Shown here piece by piece: positions 33,114 to 41,727 of a stretch of DNA of 64,000 nucleotides. Positions within the stretch are counted from its first letter, which is position 1. Each line of letters starts with the position of its first letter. Below the pieces are notes generated by a model. The model was not told the DNA's origin. It saw only the letters and a list, made by a program, of their open reading frames with translations, and made no database searches. Source of the stretch: Lachnospiraceae bacterium (GTDB lineage Bacteria > Bacillota > Clostridia > Lachnospirales > Lachnospiraceae); the NCBI GenBank assembly GCA_004556655.1, contig SFGF01000009.1, forward strand, positions 1 to 64,000, in the 5' to 3' direction. Both the position numbers and the translations under genes were made by a program.

Positions 33114-34484
33114 ATGAAAAAATGCTTTCAATTAAAAAAGGAGATGAAGAATAACAGACAGTTGGCCAGGGTTTTTACGACAGCCTGGCCGGCTGTTTTT
33201 GAATCCTTTTTTATTTCACTGGCCGGGATGATCGATACGCTTATGGTCAGTGGAATTGGATCAGAAGCGGTTGCAGCAGTTGGTTTGACCACCCAGCCTA
33301 AATTTTTGGGACTTTCTTTATTTATAGCGATGAATGTGGCAATAGCGGCTCTGGTGGCACGGCGAAAAGGAGAAAAAGACAAAAAGAGGGCAAACGAGAC
33401 ATTGGCAGAGGCGATCATATTGACGGTGTTTTTTGGAATTTTTATTAGTATTTTGCTGGTGGTAGGTGCGGATCGGATTATCACTCTCTGTGGTTCCAAT
33501 GTGGATACACATGAAAGTGCTGTGATTTATTTTCAGATTATCATGGGAGGTATGATTTTTAATATTATTTCCATGGTAATTAATGCCGCTCAAAGAGGTG
33601 CGGGAAATACAAAAATTGCCATGTATACCAATATTATATCCAGTCTTGTGAATATTCTGGGAAATTATGTTTTGATTGGCGGACATCTGGGTTTTCCGAA
33701 AATGGGAATTCGAGGAGCGGCTCTAGCAACAGTATTTGGAACGGTAATTGCATGTTTTATCAGCATTTTGTCACTGTTTCGGAAAGATTCTTTTTTGAGT
33801 ATTTCCTATATATGGAAAGAAAGAATGTGGAAACAATTTCAGTCTGTGAAATTGATTTTTAAGCTGTCATGCAGTGTGTTTGCTGAACATGTGCTGATGA
33901 GGACCGGTTTTATGGCCACAGCTATAATGGCAGCAGATATGGGAACAAATGCTATGGCTGCGCATCAGGTAGGAATGAATGCATTAAGCCTTTCTTTTTC
34001 CCTGGGAGATGGAATGCAGGCAGCGGCAGTTTCTCTGATCGGACAAAGTCTTGGGGAAAAAAATAAAAATCAGGCAAAACAGTATGGATTTCTATGTCAG
34101 AAAATAGGCATAGCCATGGCTGTGATCATGGCTTTGTTTTATCTCTTTTTTGGTGAAAGTTTATATCGTCTGTTTTTTGAAGAAGAACACATTGTAACGA
34201 TAGGGATCGGAATCACTCGCCTCATTATAGTGATTGTGATGTTTCAGATTTCACAGGTTATTTTCAGTGGTTGCCTTCGGGGAGCAGGAGATGTTGTATA
34301 TACCATGATCTGTTCATGCATAAGTGTCGTTTTTGTAAGGACAGCGGTATCTTATGTATGTGGATATTATTGTGGTTGGGGAATTTACGGAATATGGATG
34401 GGAATCATGGCAGATCAGTTTTGCAGACTGACGTTTGGTTTCCTTAGATTTCGGAGTGGTAAATGGACAGGAATAAAGATATAA
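33114..34484 (+). CDS. MATE family antiporter
   Basis: A 456-residue membrane protein with twelve hydrophobic segments, MATE type: FTTAWPAVFESFFISLAGMI in helix 1 and, at the repeat half, SCSVFAEHVLMRTGFMATAI; GAALATVFGTVIA is the family helix motif. The exported substrate is not predictable. It lies 28 bases after the esterase remnant and is followed by a terminator. Confidence 0.9.
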   Translation: MKKCFQLKKEMKNNRQLARVFTTAWPAVFESFFISLAGMIDTLMVSGIGSEAVAAVGLTTQPKFLGLSLFIAMNVAIAALVARRKGEKDKKRANETLAEAIILTVFFGIFISILLVVGADRIITLCGSNVDTHESAVIYFQIIMGGMIFNIISMVINAAQRGAGNTKIAMYTNIISSLVNILGNYVLIGGHLGFPKMGIRGAALATVFGTVIACFISILSLFRKDSFLSISYIWKERMWKQFQSVKLIFKLSCSVFAEHVLMRTGFMATAIMAADMGTNAMAAHQVGMNALSLSFSLGDGMQAAAVSLIGQSLGEKNKNQAKQYGFLCQKIGIAMAVIMALFYLFFGESLYRLFFEEEHIVTIGIGITRLIIVIVMFQISQVIFSGCLRGAGDVVYTMICSCISVVFVRTAVSYVCGYYCGWGIYGIWMGIMADQFCRLTFGFLRFRSGKWTGIKI

Positions 34485-34533
34485 AAGCAGTTGGCTGCAG
34501 TTTGGAAAATAGCGTGGCCGGCTGCTTTTATAT
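34479..34533 (+). terminator. Terminator-like hairpin after MATE gene
   Basis: ATATAAAAGCAG (34479-34490) and CTGCTTTTATAT (34522-34533) are perfect complements, with further inner pairing. It starts inside the last codons of the gene. Confidence 0.6.
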
Positions 34534-34582
34534 TGACAAATAAATAGCGCAAATATAAAATTTAGATGTAAAAGGAGGGGTT

Positions 34583-35818
34583 ATGAGAAATAAATCATAT
34601 TATGATAGGAAAAGAAGAACTGCAGACAGGCGCTATCAACAAAGGCAAATTAATCAGCGAAACAGAAGACCCAGAAGGCACTCGGTTTCTCCGTTTTGGA
34701 TCATATTCGTTGTGGTGATTGTACTTCTCGCTATTATAGTAGCGGGGGTTTTTTTGAAGTTACATAAGAACCAACGGACTGATGATGTTATAGAGGATGT
34801 TATTTTGGAAGAGGACAGTACTTTGGAAGAGAATATTTATTATTATTATGCCGAATTATCGACAGAGGATCGTATGCTGTATGATATCATTTTAAAAGGT
34901 GTTTGCAACTGCGATACGTCAATTTTTGTAAATACGACAGATACGGATCGGATTTTTAACATAGTAAATTTGATGATGGCAGATCATCCTGAATTATTCT
35001 GGATCGATGGATCATGTCAGACAATTACATCCGGTGATCGTATGGAGATTAAGTTTCCCTATCTTTACACCCGTTCGGAAATTGAGCATCGCCAGACGGA
35101 AATAGATTATTGTGTGGAAGAGGTTATGAGCAAAGTTCCGGAAAATGCGTCTGATTATGATAAAGTAAAACTTATTTATGAATATATCATTGATACAGTA
35201 GACTATGTATATGGTTGTGAGGATGATCAAAATCTTTACAGTGCATTGGTGAACCGTAAAAGTGTATGTGCGGGATATTCCAAGGCAACACAGTATCTTT
35301 TGCAAAAACTGGGGATTCAGGCACTTTATGTGTCAGGAATCGCAAACGGAAACGGAGGCTGGGATAATCATGCATGGAATATTGTCAGATGCAATGGTGC
35401 TTATTATCACGTGGACTGTACATTTGGTGATGACTATCCGGGAGCTGGTTATTCTTTCAATGAATTGGGTATTTATAATTATGCATTCCTTTGTATAGAT
35501 GATGGGATGATTTCCACTAATCATAAACGTACAGATACAAACATAAGTGTTCCTGTCTGCGATCGGGGTGATCTTAATTATTTTAAATTAAATGGGATGT
35601 ATTCGGAAGTTTATGATGATGATGTCGATCATAATATGAAAAGTAACATCGAAGAAGGAAATCGGAACTGGATGTGGCAGTTTTCGAATTACGCAGCATA
35701 TCAGGACTTTTTAAGCAATTGCCGATATGCGGAGTATGTAAGTGAATATTTGAATGCGTCATCTCAGATTCGTTATATTTGCAATGATGACATGTATTAC
35801 GTATTTTACTGGTATTAA
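34583..35818 (+). CDS. Membrane-anchored transglutaminase-like protein
   Basis: A 411-residue protein. A highly basic N terminus (about 30 residues of Arg/Lys/Gln) precedes a membrane helix (about 36-60, PFWIIFVVVIVLLAIIVAGV), so the rest is outside. The transglutaminase-like core has C229 (SVCAGYSKATQYLL), H263 (DNHAWNIV) and D278 (HVDCTFGD), a complete catalytic triad. Such enzymes act as Cys proteases or amidases on peptides; the substrate is unknown. A good GGAGGGG ribosome binding site is present. Confidence 0.85.
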   Translation: MRNKSYYDRKRRTADRRYQQRQINQRNRRPRRHSVSPFWIIFVVVIVLLAIIVAGVFLKLHKNQRTDDVIEDVILEEDSTLEENIYYYYAELSTEDRMLYDIILKGVCNCDTSIFVNTTDTDRIFNIVNLMMADHPELFWIDGSCQTITSGDRMEIKFPYLYTRSEIEHRQTEIDYCVEEVMSKVPENASDYDKVKLIYEYIIDTVDYVYGCEDDQNLYSALVNRKSVCAGYSKATQYLLQKLGIQALYVSGIANGNGGWDNHAWNIVRCNGAYYHVDCTFGDDYPGAGYSFNELGIYNYAFLCIDDGMISTNHKRTDTNISVPVCDRGDLNYFKLNGMYSEVYDDDVDHNMKSNIEEGNRNWMWQFSNYAAYQDFLSNCRYAEYVSEYLNASSQIRYICNDDMYYVFYWY

Positions 35819-35877
35819 TCTTGCTGAGTATCGAGATATTTGTAAAGTGATAAGACGGAAAATTGGAGGAACAGAAG

Positions 35878-37080
35878 ATGAAATATGATTTTACAACGAT
35901 CATGGACAGAAGAGGAAAAGATGCGATTGCTGTTGATATTGTTCCGGATCTGCCGGTTAAGATAAAAGAGGGATTCCGCGTGATCCCCATGTGGGTTGCG
36001 GATATGAATTTTGCAACGGCTCCGGCGATTCAAAAGAGGGTGATGGAGAGAATGCAGCACCCGGCGTTTGGTTATTTTTCACCCCGTGAGGAGTATTATG
36101 ATGCGATTATCCGGTGGCAGAAAAACAGGAATGGAGTTGAGGGGCTGACAAAGGAAGAAATTGGCTATGAAAATGGCGTGATCGGCTGTGTGTCTTCTGC
36201 ACTGGAAGCATTTACGGCTCCCGGAGAGGCTGTTTTACTGCATGCACCAACTTATGTGGGATTTACACATTGTATGGAGGATAAGGGAAGAAAGATTGTG
36301 CTCAGTGATCTTGTACGTGATGAGGATGGAACTTGGCGTATGGATTATGAGGATATGGACAGGAAAATAAAAGAAAATCATATCCACTGCGCAATTTTCT
36401 GTTCTCCCCATAATCCCGCCGGAAGAGTATGGGAGAGAGAAGAGATTGAGAAAGCTATGGAAGTCTATCGGAAAAATGATTGCGTGGTGATTTCTGATGA
36501 AATCTGGTCTGATCTGATTCGTAAGGGGTGTAAGCATATTCCAACTCAGAGAATATCAGAAGATGCGAAAAACCGGACCATTGCCATCTATGCACCATCA
36601 AAGACATTTAATCTGGCGGGTCTGATTGGTTCCTATCATGTGGTCTATAATCCTATGCTCCGAGACCGGCTGCGGAAATGTGGCAGTTCTACATTTTATA
36701 ACAACATGAATGTCCTTTCCATGTATGCACTGATCGGTGCTTACAGTGACGAAGGAGAAGAGTGGCTGGAAGAACTGCGGGAGATATTGGACGAAAATGT
36801 GAACTATGCGTATGAGTTTATCAATACACACTGGAAGGGAGTATCTCTGGCAAAACCGGAAGGTACCTATATGCTTTATCTGGACTGGGGAGAGTGGTGC
36901 AGAGAACATGGAAAAACCATAGAAGAAGTATATCAGGAAGGACTTCGTTATGGGGTGATCTGGCAGGATGGCTGTCAATTCAATAAACCGGATACGATCC
37001 GTATGAATCTGGCAGTTCCATACACATTGGTAAAAGAAGCATTTGAACGCCTTGATAAATATGTATTCGGGATGTTATAA
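35878..37080 (+). CDS. PatB/MalY-type PLP-dependent C-S lyase/aminotransferase
   Basis: A 400-residue fold-type I PLP enzyme. Landmarks: MWVADMNFATAPAIQKRVME, then FCSPHNPAGRVW with the PLP-contacting Asn, SDEIWSDL with the PLP-nitrogen Asp, and YAPSKTFNLAGL with the Schiff-base Lys (K242). These match cystathionine beta-lyase PatB and MalY. It releases H2S or thiols from cystathionine, cysteine or Cys conjugates. The start ATG 35878 follows TTGGAGGAACAGAAG. A DUF1858 protein follows 54 bases later. Confidence 0.9.
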   Translation: MKYDFTTIMDRRGKDAIAVDIVPDLPVKIKEGFRVIPMWVADMNFATAPAIQKRVMERMQHPAFGYFSPREEYYDAIIRWQKNRNGVEGLTKEEIGYENGVIGCVSSALEAFTAPGEAVLLHAPTYVGFTHCMEDKGRKIVLSDLVRDEDGTWRMDYEDMDRKIKENHIHCAIFCSPHNPAGRVWEREEIEKAMEVYRKNDCVVISDEIWSDLIRKGCKHIPTQRISEDAKNRTIAIYAPSKTFNLAGLIGSYHVVYNPMLRDRLRKCGSSTFYNNMNVLSMYALIGAYSDEGEEWLEELREILDENVNYAYEFINTHWKGVSLAKPEGTYMLYLDWGEWCREHGKTIEEVYQEGLRYGVIWQDGCQFNKPDTIRMNLAVPYTLVKEAFERLDKYVFGML

Positions 37081-37134
37081 TGGAGTGCGTACGAGAACTA
37101 CGTATCAAAATAAATAATAGAGAGGAAAGAAATA

Positions 37135-37335
37135 ATGGCTAAAATTTCTAAAGATATGATTATTTCTGATCTGATCCAGGTGGATCCGAATATCGTTGCA
37201 ATTCTGATGAGAGCCGGAATGCACTGCATCGGCTGCCCATCCGCACAGGGCGAATCTCTGGAAGAGGCTTGCATGGTTCACGGAATTGATGCGGATCTTT
37301 TGACAGAACAGATCAATGATTATCTGGCACAGTAA
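37135..37335 (+). CDS. DUF1858 protein (redox-disulfide domain)
   Basis: A 66-residue protein of the DUF1858 / hybrid-cluster-associated redox disulfide family. It begins MAKISKDMIISDLIQVDPN and has MHCIGCPSAQGESLEEAC, with the CxxC pair and a third Cys. The family is thought to take part in thiol or Fe-S redox chemistry in anaerobes. AGAGAGGAAAG precedes the ATG. It could share a transcript with the PatB-type enzyme. Confidence 0.9.
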   Translation: MAKISKDMIISDLIQVDPNIVAILMRAGMHCIGCPSAQGESLEEACMVHGIDADLLTEQINDYLAQ

Positions 37336-37339
37336 TACA

Positions 37340-37420
37340 AAATAATGAGGCTGATGAGATTCTTTGATTCCCTCCCCAAAAAGAGTGGAGAAAAGAATTT
37401 TATCAGCCTCGTATTATTTT
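37340..37420 (+). terminator. Long imperfect terminator hairpin
   Basis: GAGGCTGAT (37348-37356) pairs with ATCAGCCTC (37402-37410), continuing inward to an ATTCTTT/AAAGAAT pairing and outward through AAAATAAT and ATTATTTT. Confidence 0.65.
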
Positions 37421-37458
37421 GGATAGATTATAAAAATTTGCATATAATAAGCGTACAT

Positions 37459-37607
37459 AACGTGTTACTGTTCACTCCGTGCCCAGTAACACGTTTTGCG
37501 ATGCACAGAAATGATGCAGAATGCATCATTTCGCGCCGTATGTCTCGGGATTTTCGTGTTTACAACACGAAAACACCTCGCGGAATAGTGACGTGTGAAC
37601 AGTAACA
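37459..37607. repeat. Structured palindromic element with 13-bp terminal inverted repeats
   Basis: The ends TGTTACTGTTCAC (37463-37475) and GTGAACAGTAACA (37595-37607) are perfect complements. Inside are three more perfect hairpins: AACGTGTTACTG (37459-37470) with CAGTAACACGTT (37484-37495); AAATGATGCA/TGCATCATTT (37509-37518, 37522-37531); and TTTTCGTGTT/AACACGAAAA (37551-37560, 37564-37573). The first competes with the outer stem. There is no coding content. It ends 12 bases before the toxin-antitoxin -35. Confidence 0.7.
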
Positions 37608-37648
37608 TAATGTACATTATTGACAGTGTGTACACTTTATATTATGAT
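37608..37648 (+). promoter_or_regulatory. Promoter and paired operator boxes of the toxin-antitoxin operon
   Basis: TTGACA (37620-37625), a 17-base spacer and TATGAT (37643-37648). Two palindromes share a TGTACA core: TAATGTACATTA (37608-37619), directly before the -35, and GTGTACAC (37628-37635) in the spacer. Their centres are 18 bases apart. This is the layout expected for autorepression by the antitoxin complex. Confidence 0.7.
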
Positions 37649-37674
37649 GGAGGTATATAAAGGAGATGATAGAG

Positions 37675-38100
37675 ATGTTTATGGAGCAGGCTACAAATGT
37701 TAGAAAAGAATGGAGCGCTGTGTGTGACAGCGTAATCCATGAAAAACCTAAGTTTATTAAACGTACGAGAGATAGAATGTGGTTTTCAAATCTGGAAACT
37801 ATGAGCGAAATCTTAAAGGCATATCACTTTACTGCACAAATGTTTATGGAAGAGGATGGTTCCGTTACCTTATCTTTAAATGAGATTGATTTGATTGAAA
37901 ATGGTGTGACGGAACAGAAAGCACGTTTGGCAATGGGTGAGGCCATATTGGAGTATTCTTCCGATTATTATAATGATTATGCAGTATATTCACATAGCCC
38001 GAATAGAAAAAGTCATATTCCCTATATTTTTAAAGCTTTAATCATGGATGATCCTAAAAAAATAGGAGACAGCGTTGAATGCCAAAGTGGAAAGAATTAA
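37675..38100 (+). CDS. Antitoxin of a HicA-like toxin-antitoxin pair (Phd-like N terminus)
   Basis: About 141 residues. The N terminus TNVRKEWSAVCDSVIHEKPK resembles Phd/YefM antitoxins. Residues about 55-140 (DGSVTLSLNEIDLIENG, then PNRKSHIPYIFKALIMDD) form a second domain that may neutralise the toxin. GGAG at 37662-37665 suits ATG 37675 better than ATG 37666. It overlaps the toxin gene by 22 bases and is driven by a strong promoter with paired operators. Confidence 0.7.
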   Translation: MFMEQATNVRKEWSAVCDSVIHEKPKFIKRTRDRMWFSNLETMSEILKAYHFTAQMFMEEDGSVTLSLNEIDLIENGVTEQKARLAMGEAILEYSSDYYNDYAVYSHSPNRKSHIPYIFKALIMDDPKKIGDSVECQSGKN

Positions 38101-38297
38101 AACGATTTTGTGAACGTGATGGATGGGAATTGTATAAAGATACAGATCATTATTTTTATAGAAAAATAGAAGATGATGGCAGTATCAAGATGACAAAGGT
38201 ATCAAAAGGGTCGGGAGAAATACATAATCGAATGTGGAAAGAGATTCTTAAGAAGCAATTAAAAGTTACTCAAGAATATTTTAATGATCATATTTAA
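38079..38297 (+). CDS. HicA-like mRNA interferase toxin
   Basis: A 72-residue basic protein with HicA-like features: MPKWKELKRFCERDGWELYK, then a short beta strand with the probable catalytic His (TDHYFYRK), and KVSKGSGEIHNRMWKEILKK. HicA toxins bind dsRNA and cleave mRNA on ribosomes. The 22-base overlap with the upstream antitoxin gene fits a coupled pair. The order here is antitoxin first, unlike classical hicA-hicB. Confidence 0.72.
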   Translation: MPKWKELKRFCERDGWELYKDTDHYFYRKIEDDGSIKMTKVSKGSGEIHNRMWKEILKKQLKVTQEYFNDHI

Positions 38298-38303
38298 AAA
38301 TAT

Positions 38304-38333
38304 AGCCGATACGGAAATTGTACCATATCGGCT
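38304..38333. terminator. Convergent terminator between toxin gene and mecA
   Basis: AGCCGATACGG (38304-38314) pairs with CCATATCGGCT (38323-38333) with one mismatch. The T-run is better on the minus strand, so it mainly serves mecA. Confidence 0.6.
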
Positions 38334-38359
38334 GTATTCATATGTTCAGATTATATTCA

Positions 38360-39127
38360 CTAACCCAAAATCTGAAGCTGCTGCAGCGCCCGTTCAGCTA
38401 CGATAATCTCTCCGTGTTCCTGAAGATACGCTTCTCCGGCTGCCGTACATGCTTTTCCGGTGCCGTATTCGGAAAGAATATTGCATACTTTATTGAAATC
38501 TTCCGGGGTACTTCCCGTCTGATGGAGGATAAGAAGATAATGATTCTGCTTATCTTTGTAAAGTGTGTTCTGTCCGTCATAGTAGCCGTTCAGCCCTCTG
38601 GAAGCATCAATTACGGTATCCAGATCGAGGAAACTGAAAATTCGTGTCAGGTCCAGAGGAGCTTTCTGGACTTCGTCGGAAACTTCCGGTTCCTTTTCTT
38701 TTTTCTTTTCTGCAGCTCCTTTTTTCTTTTCAGGAGCATTTTTCAGCTTGCTTTCACATAATTTCTGGAAAAGATCCAGAATATCATCTGCACCTGTGAT
38801 GTCAGGGGCTTCCTGATGAGGAAATGGCATGTCATCAGAACTGGGAGCAAACTTGGAAAAACGGGTATCCAGTTCTTCCGGATCTTCTACTTTGGTGATG
38901 ATCAGGACAATACTGTCCGGTGTAATCGGGATAGCCTCTATCATCAGAGGAATGTTGTCAGCTTCAAAACCATATTCGGCCTGTGCCTGCATCATCATAT
39001 CTCGAAAAAGAGATTTTGCTTTTTCGGTCCCATATGCCAGTTCGCTGAGCTTAATCTGGCGAGTAGCAAGATCGTCCCGTGTGAGTGTGCAGCGAATCTG
39101 ATTGTCATTGATTTTTTCTATTTTCAC
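38360..39127 (-). CDS. mecA: Adaptor protein MecA
   Basis: A 255-residue ClpCP adaptor. The N-terminal domain (VKIEKINDNQIRCTLTRDDL, then RQIKLSELAYGTEKAKSLF) captures substrates. An acidic/basic linker with two Lys/Glu-rich stretches (about 130-165) leads to a C-terminal ClpC-binding domain (FSFLDLDTVIDASRGLNGYY). The start is GTG 39127, matching the family's usual first residues, with AAAGGATG upstream. MecA controls competence or stress regulators by targeted proteolysis. Confidence 0.92.
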   Translation of the reverse strand: MKIEKINDNQIRCTLTRDDLATRQIKLSELAYGTEKAKSLFRDMMMQAQAEYGFEADNIPLMIEAIPITPDSIVLIITKVEDPEELDTRFSKFAPSSDDMPFPHQEAPDITGADDILDLFQKLCESKLKNAPEKKKGAAEKKKEKEPEVSDEVQKAPLDLTRIFSFLDLDTVIDASRGLNGYYDGQNTLYKDKQNHYLLILHQTGSTPEDFNKVCNILSEYGTGKACTAAGEAYLQEHGEIIVAERALQQLQILG

Positions 39128-39181
39128 AGATATCACATCCTTTATCTTGACATTCAAAATTAGAGATACTATTTCTATGAT

Positions 39182-39210
39182 ATTATATACTAAAGAGTGC
39201 GAAGATGTAA
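39182..39210 (-). promoter_or_regulatory. Promoter of mecA
   Basis: On the minus strand, TTACAT (complement of 39205-39210), a 17-base spacer and TATAAT (complement of 39182-39187). Confidence 0.6.
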
Positions 39211-39250
39211 AGGCAGTTCCTGATTTTTTTAGATTTTTCCTGAAAAGTAC

Positions 39251-39557
39251 TTGCAAACCGTCAGGAACAGGTTATAATGAATTTAGAAAAGGTGGCATCG
39301 TCCGTAAGAAAGGATGTGATGCCGGCCGGTATATGTGAATTTCTAATTACATTTCCAAGTTTCAAATTTTCAATTCGATAATCCACCATTCAACAAAATG
39401 AAATCCCCCATTTTTATAAAAAGCAGACGGGACAGGTGCCATCTTTTCATATACAAACTTTTGCGATACGCTGAAAATGCGTAAAGAGGATTGCTTTTTG
39501 GCAAATAAAGAAAGGAAAGCGGTTATATATCACGATAAACTCCGCTGTTAGATGATT
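39251..39557 (+). promoter_or_regulatory. Promoter with a long leader upstream of a small gene
   Basis: TTGCAA (39251-39256), a 16-base spacer and TATAAT (39273-39278) start a leader of about 270 bases. It begins with a possible hairpin (GGCATC at 39292-39297 with GATGCC at 39317-39322). The rest of this 430-base gap between mecA and the small gene is AT-rich, and I find no other gene. The leader could be an unrecognised structured RNA or simply a long 5' UTR. Confidence 0.4.
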
Positions 39558-39779
39558 ATGAAGAAAAAAAGCAAAAAACAGATGGACCGTTTCCGAAAGG
39601 AATTGGATTTTTACGCCAGCGAAGGGATTCCGTTATGGCTGAACGGAATGCCCAGTACACCAAAAGAAATTGAAAAAGCACATAAAGTTGCGGAAGATGT
39701 CACCTATATGCGGGATTATGTGAGAGATTCCAGCGGTCGTCTCACACGCCTGGAATTTGACTCCGTGAAAGACATCTGA
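39558..39779 (+). CDS. Small hypothetical protein
   Basis: A 73-residue protein, basic at the N terminus (MKKKSKKQMDRFRKELDFYA) and with GIPLWLNGMPSTPKEIEKAH, then YMRDYVRDSSGRLTRLEFD. Its amino-acid make-up looks like a real protein, but I do not recognise a family. The ATG at 39552 is also in frame. No clear ribosome binding site is visible, which lowers confidence. An 11-bp inverted repeat follows the stop. Confidence 0.5.
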   Translation: MKKKSKKQMDRFRKELDFYASEGIPLWLNGMPSTPKEIEKAHKVAEDVTYMRDYVRDSSGRLTRLEFDSVKDI

Positions 39780-39786
39780 AAATGAA

Positions 39787-39838
39787 CTTCCGGTACTTTG
39801 TAACATGGTTCCCTCCTGTGCACACACAGTACCGGAAG
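39787..39838. repeat. Perfect 11-bp inverted repeat
   Basis: CTTCCGGTACT (39787-39797) and AGTACCGGAAG (39828-39838) around a 30-base loop, just after the small gene. A T-run follows only 19 bases later, so it is a poor terminator. Confidence 0.5.
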
Positions 39839-39969
39839 ATAATGGAAAACAGGGAATTTTTTGTAATACACACCGAAACGGTTTCATAAAAAATGTATAA
39901 AAAACTCGAAGAAAATGGTGACGGAACAAGATTCTATTGTTATAATAAATTGCAGCAGGAGGTTTTACA

Positions 39970-41658
39970 ATGAAGAAAAAAATATTACCGGTTTTGACAG
40001 TGTTTTGCCTGATTATTCTGGTTATGGCAGTTGGCTTGATCACTCTGTTGATCAAAAGATATGCACCGTCAAAAGAAAAAATGGATGGGGCAGAATATTT
40101 TCAGATTACGGGCGAAGATGAAGCGGCATTGATCGTGAATCATGTGTTGATGGAAGAAAAAGTGAAAATAATCGACGGCAGATCTTATGTGGATAAAGCC
40201 GTTGTTGAAAAATATATTAACAGCAGGTTCTACTGGGATGCGAAACAAAAAGTGATGTTATATACTCTTCCTACGGAAGTGTTCCAAATTGTTCCCGATA
40301 CACAGGAGTATCAGACATCTCAGGGAATTCAGACAACAGATTATGTTATTATAAAATCTCAGGGAGATACATATTATCTGGATCTGGAATTTATAAAAAC
40401 ATATACGGATATGGAGTATACGTTGTATGAGGAACCAAATCGCGTGGTGATCCGGACGAAATGGAAAGATGCACAGATGGTGACTGTGAATGAGAAAAGT
40501 GCGATTCGTCAGAAAGGCGGTATCAAAAGTGTGATTCTCACAGAGGCTCAGAAGGGGGAGCGTCTGTATCTTGAAGAAGAGATGGAAAACTGGAGTCGGG
40601 TATCCACAGAAGACGGTTATACCGGTTATATTAAAAAGGAAGATATCTCACAGCCGGAAATTGTCACTTTAGAACATACAAGTACAGCGCCGGAGTATAC
40701 GAATATTCGAAAAGATTATAAAATCAATCTGGGTTGGCATCAGGTGACCAGTGCGGAAGGCAACGCAGCACTGGAATCCATAGTGGCAAATACACAGGGA
40801 TTGAATACCATATCACCTACCTGGTTTTCTGTTATTGATAATGCAGGAACGATTTCTTCCCTTGCAAGTGCAGATTATGTAAATCAGGCCCATGCTATGG
40901 GACTGGAAGTGTGGGGATTGATTGACAATTTCAATACCAGTGCGGATACTCTTACATTTTTATCGGATACACAGGTGAGAACCAATATTATCAATCAATT
41001 GATGGAGCAGGCAGATGTGGTCGGGCTGGATGGCATCAATCTTGATTTTGAGAGTATCACAGAGGAGCAGGCGCCTCATTATGTACAGTTTATCCGGGAA
41101 TTATCTATTGCCTGCCGCAATCGGGGGTTGGTATTTTCCATTGATAATCCGGTACCTATGCCATATAACCGGTATTATGACAGAAAAGAACAGGGAATTG
41201 TGGCTGACTACGTGATTATTATGGGATATGATGAGCATTATTCCGGTGATACGGAAGCGGGGTCAGTTGCATCTCTGGAATTTGTAAAAAATGGTATTTT
41301 GGATACTCTGGAAGAAGTACCGGCTGAAAAAACAATTAATGGAATTCCGTTTTATACAAGACTCTGGACAGAACCGTTTGGCGGTGGCAATCTGACAAGT
41401 GAAGCTATGGGCATGCAAAGTGCATCGGATTATGTCGTGGCAAATGGTATGGATACCTATTGGGATGAAACGCTGGGGCAGACGGTTGCAACTCTGGAGA
41501 CGGAGGAAGCACTGTATTCGATGTGGCTGGAGGATGAACAGTCCATAGCTGAAAAAATGAAACTTGTACAGGAGTATCAGCTTGCCGGTGTGGCAGAATG
41601 GAAGCTGGGGCTGGAAAAAGCATCTGTTTGGTCGGTGATTTCTCAGTATTTACAGTAA
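39970..41658 (+). CDS. GH18-type glycosidase with SH3-like domain (spore/cell wall type)
   Basis: A 562-residue protein anchored by an N-terminal helix (about 5-28). Residues about 40-165 look like a copper-amine-oxidase-N-type domain, about 170-235 a bacterial SH3 domain (AIRQKGGIKSVILTEAQKGE, then WSRVSTEDGYTGYI), and 255-560 a GH18 barrel. The signature DGINLDFE is at 354-361, with catalytic E361. Relatives such as YaaH/SleL cut peptidoglycan or cortex N-acetylglucosaminyl bonds. A wall-remodelling enzyme is more likely than a chitinase. Confidence 0.85.
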   Translation: MKKKILPVLTVFCLIILVMAVGLITLLIKRYAPSKEKMDGAEYFQITGEDEAALIVNHVLMEEKVKIIDGRSYVDKAVVEKYINSRFYWDAKQKVMLYTLPTEVFQIVPDTQEYQTSQGIQTTDYVIIKSQGDTYYLDLEFIKTYTDMEYTLYEEPNRVVIRTKWKDAQMVTVNEKSAIRQKGGIKSVILTEAQKGERLYLEEEMENWSRVSTEDGYTGYIKKEDISQPEIVTLEHTSTAPEYTNIRKDYKINLGWHQVTSAEGNAALESIVANTQGLNTISPTWFSVIDNAGTISSLASADYVNQAHAMGLEVWGLIDNFNTSADTLTFLSDTQVRTNIINQLMEQADVVGLDGINLDFESITEEQAPHYVQFIRELSIACRNRGLVFSIDNPVPMPYNRYYDRKEQGIVADYVIIMGYDEHYSGDTEAGSVASLEFVKNGILDTLEEVPAEKTINGIPFYTRLWTEPFGGGNLTSEAMGMQSASDYVVANGMDTYWDETLGQTVATLETEEALYSMWLEDEQSIAEKMKLVQEYQLAGVAEWKLGLEKASVWSVISQYLQ

Positions 41659-41727
41659 CGGTAACGATTCAGAACCCTGTCCTTCCCGGTTACAATGGGA
41701 GTATAAGATAAGAAAGGTGGAAGACAA

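Noticed and set aside
37459..37607. CRISPR array
   Set aside because: The repeats are inverted hairpins, not regularly spaced direct repeats, and no cas genes are in the window.
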